Source of the DNA: Tubulanus polymorphus
Lineage: Eukaryota > Nemertea > Palaeonemertea > Tubulaniformes > Tubulanidae
NCBI RefSeq assembly: GCF_964204645.1
Contig: NC_134030.1
Coordinates: 6,570,278-6,634,277 of the forward strand
Direction of reading: 5' to 3'
Length of the DNA stretch: 64,000 nt
A model generated the notes under the pieces. It was not told the origin of the DNA. It searched no databases and saw only the letters and a list, made by a program, of their open reading frames with translations. The position numbers and the translations under genes were made by a program. Position 1 is the stretch's first letter, and every line of letters starts with the position of its first letter. Shown here piece after piece: positions 41,901-52,061 of the stretch.

Positions 41901-44603
41901 ACAGTTTCACCTGGGGCTGAATATTTACACAAAAAATGTAAAACCTTGATCGAATAGAATAAACTGAAGTCCTTGTATATAAAGTGTAAAACCAGTAGTC
42001 CTAGATGTTCTAGAGCCTGGGGGGTAACATACCCCTACTGCGCCGGGTAACTGAGCTACTTAACAGTTAAAGCTATAGGCAGAATACGATTGTCTCATAG
42101 AACAAATTCAAAATGTTTTTTTATACGTATGAATAAGATTCCTCGAAACCAGTTCACCATAAATAATAAACCCGGCCCCAGCCACCCCGCGATAGAATTA
42201 AAGCCCTTTTCATTTTGATCGATTGTTTCATAAGAAAAGCAATAAAATGTAGCCAATAATTCGGTTGAAAATTATTCTATTTAGGACGTGTTTTTCAGCT
42301 CTCGAGGTGTCCGGCTTTGTTTTTTCTTCAGATTAAATACAATCCGGCCTTGTACCTCAAATATTGAATAGTCATATCGAATTTCTACTAATCCACAATT
42401 TCAAATTACGTTTCCTATAATTGATTTCCTCTAGGCCTTAATCACTTGTAGGGAAATTCATCAAACAAATTACCTAATGAAGAGCTTCTGCAAACAGTTT
42501 AACGGGATATGTTCATACCTCCAATTCTCAGTGAAGTCTGGCCCCACAAATTGACAGTTTACTTCAAGGCATTGAATGTATTATTAGGCCAGTCGTTGGT
42601 GTTGTCTCAAGTCAAATATACAACTGATAAAGCTCTTAGTTCTAAACTAAACATCCCCAAATCTATATTCATGTATCGTATTTCAACACACGTCTAAATA
42701 TGGAGACATCCACAAAAATAATCAACCTAATGAACTAAAATACTATGGAACAAGGTAACCGTAGTATAGGCTAAAAGGGGCTACCTTTCGATCAGGGAAA
42801 TAAACTTTTGGAAATATGAATTTATTCCATACACTGAATAATTCAGCTAATTTAATGAATTTGTCATTAGCAAATCGAACCCCCATGCATTCCGTGCCGA
42901 TTCCAACTCATTCATAAAACTCACTGAACATTATAATAAAGTTAACAATCGACTATAAACTCTCAGGTAGTTGACCACCTAGGGATGTGCGGGAATGCTA
43001 GGGGCAACACGCGTTCTATCATAACAATCGTGCAGCTATAGGACAGTGGGGTTTATGGTCAGGAGCAAGTCAGTCACCTTTCATAAAACAGCCTAGTTAA
43101 ACGTGTAGAAGGACTAGTCTATCTCAAGTGAATAAGGTCTATCCAACTTGAGTTAATCTTACTCCAACAAGATTCCAACAGGCCCATACAATGTTATTTG
43201 GTTAAAATTACTTGAACATAAATTGTTTGACAATATTGCTTTTACATCAGCATAGTGTTTAACGAAATGAAGCGAAATTTGTTGAGAATCCGATATCTAC
43301 AGAATAACGAAAACGAAACGTCGAATTTATTGTCTGAGTTTCAACTATCCAGATGTGAAGAATCAGTCCAACGTGATGAGAAGAGCAATAGAAAATGATT
43401 GACGTAAACATAATGCTTTCAACTGTTTACAAATGTTTTTACAGAATGGAAACATTTTCAAGAGAAACCTATTCGCCGCGATCTGATTTATACCAAGATC
43501 TGATTTCTACACTGGCTCCTTAAAGACTTCTTCATTTTTTACTCAATAAACGCCTTATCGTTACATTAACTCTCAAGAGAGTTATGTTTTACGATATAAC
43601 CATCTCGGTATTTTTCATCATGTCATGATACCAGTTTCAAACAGGTCAAATCTGATCAGACGCGTTGAATACAGTAGAAGGGGGTTAAGCCCCAAAAACT
43701 GACTCCTGCTGGTAATTCGTGATCTACAAATAACCCAGCCCCTTTCACTCCACCCAAACGGAACAAAACAGTTATTAGGAAGGTTCATAATTAAGGGATA
43801 ATGGGTGTAATGTTTATATGGTGACACTGACCATCACTTCAGGAGGTGTCATCATAGTCAACATAATGAACATATTAACAGTTAATCAACCACTAGTAAG
43901 TTGTTTGTGAGTAAATATCCATTGTTGTCTAACTGAATAGGAATAAAAACAAGGCACCTCCTAATGAGATGAGTGCTTAATTTAGGGCTTAATTATAAAC
44001 AATCAGGGGGTTGTGTTGAAACATGTGTGAATCTTAGTCCAGTTAATTAACGGATTAGTGCATCAGATCAGTTAGGGCAAACAAGATTTTGTTTGTATCA
44101 AATAAATATCATGTTGTCTAGCAGCATATCAAAACAGAAGTCATTCTTTCATTGGTAAATCTTTCATAACAAACATGTTTTTTTTTCAAAAGGCTTCAAT
44201 CTCAATCGATTTTTACATTCAGAGGTTTTGTTTTTTCTCACCGTCTTAAATCACAAAAACAAGCTAGAAAAATATTAGAGATAAGTCTAAGCTGACTATG
44301 ATAAAATGAACTTCGATATTCCACGGAGCAGTGTCTGAAATACTTAACTACCTTTTCGTAAAGCTAGATGGAGGGAGGGGGTAATCGAAGATATCCTATT
44401 TATTGGACCTTTTAGATTTGATGTCACAAACTTGTTGTTAGATTAACTGTACTTAGTGAAAGTATGAAATGCTGATTACTTAATGATATCACGAACTTAC
44501 CAATATTGTTAAATAAACACGCCGAAATTAGCACCAAAACGGAAATAATCCGGTGTGAACACTTGTTGGCAATGTGACAGGTCTCGAACTCCATTTTTTT
44601 CAT
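14956..44603 (-). CDS. Ig-superfamily adhesion receptor, 5 Ig + FN3-like + TM, kirrel/nephrin/CADM-like
   Basis: Fourteen exons: 44603..44501, 36721..36416, 32570..32292, 31754..31599, 31290..31171, 30982..30695, 30279..29980, 29591..29328, 17648..17504, 17415..17231, 16345..16247, 15925..15905, 15501..15475, 15071..14956. The frame closes at 802 aa. Exon 1 encodes a signal peptide (VLVLISACLF). Ig1 (about 35-136), Ig2 (137-229), Ig3 split over two exons (230-321), Ig4 (322-417) and Ig5 (418-517) each show the Cys pair, e.g. AGTYICEIF, YTCKVF, EFSCTASN, GEYTCIASN, GQYTCRAVN. The core Trp is present except in Ig2. An FN3-like domain (518-605) precedes the membrane helix (about 616-640) and a CCRRKK stop-transfer. 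The tail has a His-rich stretch and ends IYEVVV, a possible class II PDZ ligand. A cell-cell recognition role follows from the family; the subfamily is not settled. An in-frame stop lies upstream of the ATG. Confidence 0.88.
15475..15501 (-). other. 27-nt microexon in the receptor tail
   Basis: Encodes TFRNGKYN with split codons at both ends. It has an upstream TTTTACAG acceptor and a GTAAGT donor. Phase 1 at both ends, so it can be skipped without a frameshift. Confidence 0.75.
15905..15925 (-). other. 21-nt microexon in the receptor tail
   Basis: Encodes an acidic VEDIGD peptide. Acceptor TGTTTACAG and donor GTGAGT flank it. Phase 1 at both ends and length divisible by three make it a natural cassette exon. 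Confidence 0.7.
17829..17944. mobile_element. palindromic MITE, family 2, copy 1
   Basis: About 115 bp folding end to end: CCAGTTTCATAGACCGG at the left pairs with the complement of GTCTGTAAAACTGG at the right, and the centre contains CTCAATT/AATTGAG. It lies in the large intron 8 of the Ig receptor. Related copies are at 36275..36370 and 36869..36980. Confidence 0.65.
19050..19240. repeat. dispersed repeat, family 3, copy 1
   Basis: Shares roughly 180 bp in direct orientation with 30485..30662. Common words include GACTACCTG, AGAGTAATTT, CAGAAATTATTCT or close variants, TTTTGAGAGT and GAAACTACTCT. Both copies lie in introns of the same gene. Confidence 0.7.
19698..19981. mobile_element. hAT-like MITE with CAGGGGC ends
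   Basis: A 284-bp unit bounded by CAGGGGCAGATCTAGG and the complement of CCTAAATCCGCCCCTG, a 16-bp imperfect terminal inverted repeat of the kind seen in hAT elements. No clear 8-bp target duplication is visible and no transposase is encoded. Confidence 0.65.
26470..26490. repeat. (AT)n microsatellite
   Basis: Uninterrupted TA dinucleotides followed by CACAAACAGACAGACG. A second AT tract lies at 26674..26694. Confidence 0.9.
26674..26694. repeat. (AT)n microsatellite
   Basis: Uninterrupted AT dinucleotides ending in ATTATGCATGATGC. Confidence 0.9.
28500..28511. repeat. poly(G) tract
   Basis: Twelve consecutive G residues within intron 8 of the receptor gene. Confidence 0.9.
29660..29920. 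repeat. dispersed TTCCCTGA-rich repeat, family 4, copy 1
   Basis: About 260 bp rich in AATTCCCTGA/TTTTCC words, ending TTCCAGGTCAGTGGC. It matches 62300..62560 in the same orientation, including GGTTTAAAATGT, TGAATCATGTA and the shared end. It sits in intron 7 of the Ig receptor. Confidence 0.7.
30374..30481. mobile_element. small inverted-repeat element abutting a family 3 repeat
   Basis: CCTGGTGCA near 30376 pairs with TGCGCCAGG near 30471, and internally GTATCCTAGG pairs with CCTAGGATAC. It directly adjoins the repeat at 30485..30662, so the two may be one larger unit. Confidence 0.5.
30485..30662. repeat. dispersed repeat, family 3, copy 2
   Basis: Direct-orientation match to 19050..19240. 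It is located in intron 6 of the Ig receptor. Confidence 0.7.
31352..31585. repeat. repeat with tRNA T-arm-like stems
   Basis: Two related stretches, starting GGCAGGGTTTGTAC near 31360 and GGCAGGGATTTGTACC near 31532, each close with a complementary CAAACCTG or GAATCCCTGCC. The second contains AAGTTCGAATCCC, a B-box-like word. GGCAGGGATT pairs perfectly with AATCCCTGCC. It is probably a SINE or foldback element in intron 4 of the receptor. Confidence 0.45.
32580..36110. other. intron 2 of the Ig receptor
   Basis: AT-rich intronic DNA between the Ig1 and Ig2 exons. No exon, RNA gene or clear repeat pair was found in it. Confidence 0.55.
36275..36370. mobile_element. palindromic MITE, family 2, copy 2
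   Basis: GGATCCAGTTCCATAG at the left is the inverted counterpart of ACTGTGGAACCGGATC at the right. The arms extend through GAGTTAAGA and CTAACTC. It lies just beyond the donor of the Ig1 exon. Confidence 0.65.
36869..36980. mobile_element. palindromic MITE, family 2, copy 3
   Basis: GGACCCAGTTCCACAGTT at the left pairs with AACTGTGGAACTGGACC at the right over arms of roughly 45 bp (GAGTTAAGA/TCTTAACTC). It lies about 150 bp before the Ig1 exon, on the other side from copy 2. Confidence 0.75.
36990..44500. other. intron 1 of the Ig receptor (7.8 kb)
   Basis: Non-coding DNA between the signal-peptide exon and the Ig1 exon. Frames are short and without domains. As the first long intron of a receptor gene it is the likeliest place for enhancers, but I can name no specific site. 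Confidence 0.55.
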
Positions 44604-46331
44604 CGTCGTCGCCGCGTTTTAGTTGACATAAATAAATCCGTTGTCGCTTAACGCCGTTATATCGTTAAAATACTGACTTAGCTCATCATCACGATGAATT
44701 CATCTATCGCCTGGTTTCCTATATTTCAGATGACAGTTCGGATGAAGAGGCGAAACGCCACGGCTTTCAACTTAGTAGCGACTGATACACACGTCAAATC
44801 TATAAGAGCCGCACAACACAACTGTCACCCGATAACACGACCGCCGCTTTAAGAAGTAGTTCCACGGATCCTATCATATTCCGACCACAGCTGGCTATTC
44901 TGCCTTGTTTCAAAATAAATGACCACTTAAGAACCTAATTACAATTGTTTTGTTAATTGTTCATGCGTCTGGACAGAGTGCTCTTAGAAGACTTGATTCA
45001 CGCTTCGCCGGCTGGCGCATATATACTCATCCGGTTCTGCGACTATTTCGCCGCCTATCAAATTTTAAGTGAACTAACGGCTCTTGAGAGAAATAGCAAT
45101 TTGTAGTAAATCAAATTTGCATTAATGGTTCCAAATTTCAAATACCCTTCATTAACTCTAGCTTAGCACCGAAATTTAACACTGCCTTTCCATTCGGGAT
45201 GATGATGATGACGACGAACCAAACGCGGACTCGAGCCCACCCATAATTTAATGTTTCAGAATAAATTACGGGTTCGAACCCAATCGTTCATATCACACGG
45301 GCGCATGGTATTTCGCGCGCCAATACACACGTGGGCTTATAGGATACGGTACGTATTTCCCGGGCCTAATTCATAATCGCGTAAAATCTTGTTGCCTGTA
45401 GATTTGTTCTACGTGATAATTCACTTCAAATGTCATTTGAAATACACAAACGTTCGATGGTATGATCGTTTATTTGTCAAGTTAAAAAAACGAAGAAATA
45501 GCAAATTTAACCCCACGGCCACAACGCCAACGGAGTTCGTTGATGGCACGCCAGTTACAAGCGTCACACAGGCTGCGTGCGCATTGACGTGAATAATTTC
45601 CAGACAATAAAATGATCCCCTTTCTGATTCTTATGTAAATTTGGAGAATTACTTAGTGTTTAGTTAATAGATTTTAAAGTGGTTACAAAATTACTTGCTT
45701 GATAATTAATAGACTTAAAAATAAATAATAGATACGTAGTAGTAGACCTAAAATTAATCTGGTAACCAAAGGCAAAGCTAAATTACTTGTAGAATTCAAT
45801 ATTATGGATTTTTTTTCAAAGAAACATGGGTGGGACGGGTGAAAATGGAAAAAAAAATGAAAAAACTAGAAAAATTTTCTACTAAACTTAGACCTAAGCG
45901 AGTTCAGGGAGCGTTACCGGACCCCTGGCAAGCGAGGAAGGTAAAGAAATGGAAGGGGTCCTGGGGAAAAATATGAATAAAAAATAAAAATTTGATGAAA
46001 GGGAAAGTGTTGAATTTAATTCAAATAATGAAAACTAATTTTGCCTATCAACCAAGAATTAAGATGGAAAAAAATTCTTTTTAAATTTATTTTTGTTGAA
46101 AAAAATTATAAAAGGTCTTATGAAATCACCAAGCAGAAAAGTATCAATGAAGAGATTTTCCTTTGTGTTTGGTTGATTACCAAGTGCTGGATCTCTATTC
46201 CCAAGTAGCTAATTCAAAAAATAAGGCATGATGAGTTAATTCAAATTGCATCAATAATGAAAAATTGCGAAAAAGGTTTTTTGATATCCTTTGGTGGAAT
46301 AATTGTGAAAATATTTCTTTTTCCAGTTGAA
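44604..46331. promoter_or_regulatory. divergent intergenic region between Ig receptor and zinc-finger gene
   Basis: The receptor starts at 44603 on the minus strand and the zinc-finger protein at 46332 on the plus strand. An acceptor (TTTTTCCAG) six bases before the zinc-finger ATG implies a non-coding first exon somewhere here, and both promoters must lie here. Copied repeat-like motifs (GGGTTCGAACCC near 45270) are present. No TATA box or CpG island was established. Confidence 0.4.
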
Positions 46332-49300
46332 ATGTCTGATACAACCGAGGCTGAGATTGATGTGTGCAATATTGGTCCTGATGACAGCAGTTCGTTAGTC
46401 GACACACCTGCTCCGCTTAAAACACGATTTGTTCTACCTGAAAATGTCCCAGTTCTCAAATGTCCACATTGCCCGTATCAAGATCGATTACCATATAGTT
46501 TCGAGAGGTAGGTATCTATCTATCACATACATACCAAATCAGCTCCGGGATCTAGGATTTCTTTGAAGGGGGTGCAGAAAAAAGGGCGACTATGCTTCGT
46601 AGCCGGGGCTGTGCCAGCACAAAGTGGAAGGTCCCTAGGGAGTCCCGGTTAAAATTCCGAAAAAACTTCTTATTTTAGTGACTTTTCAGGGCATCTGAGG
46701 ACTTCTTTCTGTATTATGGCAACTGTGAAACTATAAAGCATATTAAATGAAACATTGGGGCCAGAAAAAAAAATGGCCGGGGATCTGCACCCCCCTTTGG
46801 ATCTGCCCCTGCTAATCCTATTAAGAGTTAAAGTATTTTCAGGAACATTGAATTATTTTTTCAGTCACACTTCTCTGATTCACCTTTGAAATTGTCAAAA
46901 TGCAAGTAGAATTCATATGAAAATTGATTGTTCATTTCTGGTTTTTAAGAAGTCCATTTCACAAAAGTAATGTTAATTTAAGCAAGCTACAAATATTTGC
47001 CTAGGTAGTGTGTGAAATTGGCTTCAATTTTTTTTATCGCTTACAAGTTATGATTAGTTGCTCGTAACATTTTCCAATTTATGCCTCACTCAATAGTGAC
47101 TAGGACAGTGAGATAGCTATTCAGTATTTTAGATTAGAAAGTTGACCTTTTTGAAGAAACTTTAGTGAAATCTATATATAATCCAATTCCTGTGCAAAAG
47201 AATTTGAAATTGAAAAATTCTCGTATGTTTACAGGCACTTGAAGTTCCACAATCCTCCGACGAAAAGGTTGCACTGTTCTCACTGCAAATATTCGACCAA
47301 TAGAAAGTCCGAAATTCTCAAACACATGGAAGAACATGAACGATTTTTAGCTGGAGAAAAACTTGCATGTCCAGATTGCGATTTTGAAACGGACAAGATT
47401 ACGTCGTACAAGCTGCATCGAACATTGAAACATTCGCCGAGGCTTGTGAAATGTCCTAACTGCGCTTTCACTACTGATAGTGATCAGATTATGAAATTGC
47501 ATGTATACCAACACTACTCCGGTAAGGATCTAGTTTTCATCTGTCTAAATATTTGCAGTCCGTACGAAATCCACCCCTGAATCTTGATGAGGTTCTCAAC
47601 AAACAGCCTGAGTCGGATCCAGGGGGACTTGAACAACTCCATCAAATATTTTGAGTGCCCTTTTTTGTTTTGTCAACAAACAAAAGATATCAGTGCATTT
47701 CAGTGCTGGAGTGCGCCTCTATTGCCTTTTTGGACATGAAAGCGCCCTTTTTGGATACGTTGAGTTCTTCCTGGATGTGCCCCTGACAGCATTGAAAAGC
47801 ATCTGACTTAGTCCTAGACATCTTTTTAGTAATGATATCGTAAATATTTTTCCATGCAGATCGAATTTTGAGTTGATTATGTCTCTTATAAAATTTCAGC
47901 TGTGGAGTCATACAAGTGTGAAGTGTGTAATGCTCGGTTTCTTTATCGAAGTTGGTTGTCGCGTCATGTGAAGTGTCACAATCCGTCGATTCATAGATGT
48001 AAGAGGTGCAGTTTCGTAACATCGGAACGAGCGCAGTTAGACGCACACGCAGCGAGCTACGACGGAGTTATCTATTTGTGTGAACTGTGCGAGTTTAAGG
48101 GTTGTTCGAGGGACGACGTCGTGTCGCACATGAAAGAAGTTCACATCCCTTGCGAAGAGAAATCGTCGACTGACCAGTCGAAACGCGCTGATCAGGCATC
48201 GAAATTAAGTCATCTGTTCGAAAATAAGTCGCACGAACAACAGACGTTAATACCAAATTTAGAAAACGATACTGCAGCAGCTGAGGTTAGTCAACTATAG
48301 CACATCCTTGCTTGCCAGGGTTTGATTGCCTCCCTCTCTACACTGACAAACCTTAGCCGCAGACCCATCATTGGTCTATTAACGCTGCCCGAGATTTCTT
48401 CGGCCGCCAGTCTACGGCCACCAGTCTATATATCTAGTCAATCAGACGCATTGTTCCTCATTGGCAGATTCTTTCTATCAATACCATCTCCTTTGATTGG
48501 CATGACTGGTGGCCATTGAGCAGATCAACCTGTGCGCTGAAGAAATCTTGAAATCATAGACCAATGAAGGGTCTGTGGCCGGGGTTTTGTGTTGGCGAGA
48601 GGCAAGCAGGATGCTACATCATATTGTGTATCTATATTGTGTAGTGATTTTGACATTTCAGTTTCATCCAGAAATTGCTCTTAGTTTTATATATTTCCTT
48701 TCTTTAGACTGAAAAACGTGGACAACGAATGTTGCACGAAGAAATCGTGAAAGCTTTCGTCGGCGAAAAATGGAACGATCGAATGAATAAACCGTTCAGC
48801 AGACTATCGGAAAATTACTATATGGATGAAAGCAGCAGAGTTAGCGTTCCTGAAGTAACTGTAAACAAGGAAAAATCATCGATCACTTTACCGTTTAAAG
48901 TCGGCACATTTTCATCACTTGTGTTTCCGATTAATTATAATTGTCAATCCGATCATAATATCTCGGCTTCGAATAAATTACCGAAGAAACGATATAATCA
49001 TAATAACGATAATGACTACATTAATGATAATAATAAGAAGAAGACTGATGGGGTGAGACCTAGAAGATGTAGATTAGAAGGAACTAATAGCTGCAAGTCG
49101 AAACTGCCCAAGGTATCCAGGGCTGCTCGGAAAAAGTCCGATCCGATTATCTCGGCTAAACAGGCACAAGTCTGTGCTTCAGGGATCGCACAAAGTGATC
49201 AGTTGAAAGCGTCAGCTGCAAATGCTGGTAGTAATAGTAAATTGAATCAAAGAGCGACCATTGCTTCATCTCGACCTGTTATTAATTGTGCTATGAATCA

Positions 49301-50552
49301 GTCTGTATCCTCCAGCCCTAACGTATCGACAAGTCAGCCATCGAATGTACCGTTTGTTGCCAATCCACAAATGCCAATGATTTATGTGCCTGCGTCTATG
49401 AGTGGGAAACTTCCGGTATATCCAATGGGTCAGCCTTGTCAAAGTGGTACACTTCCAACCAATAATCAAGTGATGACTCTGCTGTGCTTACCTTCGAATT
49501 CTCAAACCGTATCCAGTCAAACTGCATATGCTTTACCTTCACATGGGATGACTACGATGCCACTGTTTCAGATCCCTTCCATCGCTCCACCTACTCAAGT
49601 TTTAGGTCGAGGTTTAGTGCCTATTCCCGTAATGAGATTTCCCATCTCTCAAGGAAACCAGCAACGAACCCAAACACCATTTCAACAGATCGTATTTCCG
49701 CCGCTGGTTCCTGTTTTGCGAGAAACGAATGTGAAGCACCCAATCATTGAATCGAGACTCGACAGTAATAGAAAAGCCTCTGATGTGGCCCCCCTCAACT
49801 TGACGGCTGTTGATAGAAATAAAACCAAGCCTTTGCCTCATAATAGGACGAAATCGGTAATGGTCATTTATCCACCGCAAGTGAGTAAAAAACGTACCAG
49901 TAAAAGAAAAGCGATGCTTAAAACCGCTGCCGGAGCAAGTGAGAATATATTTACTGATTCTGAGGAGCTCAATTTGAGTTTGAAAAGAAAAGATTCTCCG
50001 CATACAACTGAAACTGGTGTGAAGAAAAGGCGTACAAGAAAATCAACTGATAAAATTCGTGCTGGAACTAGTCAGTGTGGAAAAACGGTCTTAAAAACTA
50101 ATACATCTAAAACTGGAGTAAAGAAAAGACGTACAAGAAAACCAACTGATAGAATTTGTGTCGGAATCAGTCAGTGTGAAAAATTTCCAATTAACACATG
50201 TGGGGATGACCGAGCGGATGCTAACGATGAGCTTGAAAATAAAGATGGTGATGGTGATGGTGATGTGAAAACTAATACGACTCGAGAGAAAGTGGCAGGT
50301 GCTAACCGAATTCAAATTAAGGCAGCAGCTCCCGTTATTAGTTCAGTAATGACGGTGAATGCTGATGTGAATCGGACACACGCGGGGAATTCTGATGTAA
50401 CTAAGATATTGAAATCTCTTTTAATTCAAACCAAGAAAGAAAATTCTGGGACTAGCTCGAATTCAGCCGAGAATGCGAGAGAGAACATGAATCATTTAGG
50501 TTCAACCTGGGAGATGAGATCTTGTGCAGTAGAGGTGACAGGCAGAAACTAG
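46332..50552 (+). CDS. C2H2 zinc-finger protein, seven finger-like units, REST-like layout
   Basis: Four coding exons: 46332..46507, 47235..47521, 47900..48285, 48708..50552. The frame closes at 897 aa. The start ATG (MSDTTEAEIDVCN) follows an acceptor at 46326, so the 5' UTR is spliced. Fingers span about residues 40-245: CPHC..H..H, CSHC..H..H, CPDC..H..H, CPNC..H..H, CEVC..H..H, CKRC..H with Tyr in place of the last His, and CELC..H..H. Most are of the short CxxC(Y/F)xT type seen in REST-like proteins. The long last exon encodes a disordered tail with Asn runs, a Ser/Pro/Gln-rich middle, PLNLT and ELNLS (similar to CtBP-binding PxDLS motifs), two copies of TGVKKRRTRK, and an Asp-Gly run. 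Nuclear, sequence-specific repression is the likely role, inferred. Confidence 0.85.
46541..46811. mobile_element. hAT-like MITE remnant in zinc-finger intron 1
   Basis: The right end GGATCTGCCCCTG and the left-side GGGATCTAGGATT resemble the inverted termini of the element at 19698..19981. The outer CAGGGGC of the left end is lost or mutated. Confidence 0.45.
48304..48613. mobile_element. long foldback element in zinc-finger intron 3
   Basis: About 310 bp. The left arm (TCCTTGCTTGCCAGG, GCAGACCCATCATTGG, GATTTCTTCGGC) is the inverted counterpart of the right arm (GCTGAAGAAATC, CCAATGAAGGGTCTG, GGCAAGCAGGA). The first 26 bases are also found intact at 8251..8276. No coding capacity. Confidence 0.7.
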
Positions 50553-52061
50553 TGAGCATTGGACAATGGTTGGAATCTTACTACAACTAGCACATATAGT
50601 TGTAATATGATTTCTGGTAGAAGTACCAGTTCTATTAAGAAAAGAAAGTACAATCGTTGATTGGCTATCAGATTTCTATTACAAAGAGTTTTTGCTGTCC
50701 CCAATTTTATTGCTGGTTCAGGCACAATACCAGTCAAAATTAATTGTTCAGACGAAGTTGTCACTATCAAAGGAAAATCTTAACACCACCAGTGAAATGA
50801 TAAAACTTTTATATATTGTCGGTTAAAAATACAGAATTATGTTCAAATATGGCATTTATTTCTATATATAATAGTAGCAAAATTAGCTAAACAAGAGGAA
50901 ATTTCCAATTTGGGTAATAAATAACTGCAATGTATAGTATAAACGAGTAATGTCGCACTCAATCAATGCAGTATTTTCGAATAGAGTAGAATCATCAATA
51001 GTTAGCCATAAAATTGCATCAAGAGATTTAATGCAAATTCGTTCAATAATTTGTTTAGTATTTTTTTTTGTCAAATGATTCAATATATTTTGTTAGTGAA
51101 TTTGTTTGTATTTGATGGAGTTTTCAAGTTCAGTTCTCTTTAATAATGCAGTTGTCTTTACGATATTATAAAAAGAAAATCATGTACGTACGTTGTTGTT
51201 CAAATTAGAAAGCCTTCTATTAAGAAAATTATCATTTAAAGCTTAATTATTCTCTTAGTTCTTGATCTTCTTATGTTTCTTAATCTTGGTTTGTTTTGCA
51301 ATACTGATCCAAGAAGACCATTAGGCTAGAAAAATTGATACCTTGTTTCTCATTTCTGCTGAGCTTAAAAGTTGACCCGGCCGGCTGCCATCATGACCAA
51401 GCTTACAGATCCGGTAGCTTCTACATAAATGAACTGGATTTCAAATTGTATTGCACATCATAAAATGACCTCTGGCCGATAAGGAGAAATGAGACATAAT
51501 TTCATGGGCTCATCCTCTACAAGACAAAGATGGGGGATTCTCAAATTTAAACAGCTCCACAATACGCGACTGAAGTTTTTACTTATGAAGTTTATATTTA
51601 TTTCGTGAATAAAATTTACAATAGAGTTAGAGAAAAGACTACATATCATGTATTGTATTAGGTATTTTATATTCATGTAGGTGCATTTAACATAGTGAAC
51701 CAATCACAAGCCAAGGTGTACAGTTTTATTTCCGGTAATTCTACCGGTGAAATTTCAGTTTGGGTTGATTGTATATTAAATGACTAGTTAAACAACGATA
51801 TATAACAAACGAAACCTAAACCTTGCTTTACTTGTTTTGTCTACAATTTAACTAAATTTTGTGGTCCCAATTCATGCCAAGTTAAACAAGGTTTATAGAG
51901 TTAATGCACAGACATGACCTGTATTCTTCACTTGCGTCTTTTAAGTAACTAAAAGATGCTTGCAGTTGCACGTGCATGTACTAAATACATGTATATATGT
52001 AAATAAATTAAAAATCAAGCCATTAATGGATTTTTTGGTATCTTCATGTACTTCCATTTGT
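50553..52061. other. convergent intergenic region / 3' UTRs
   Basis: Lies between the stops of the zinc-finger gene and the acyl-CoA dehydrogenase. A plus-strand AATAAA at 50916..50921 could end the zinc-finger transcript. Nothing else is supported. Confidence 0.4.
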
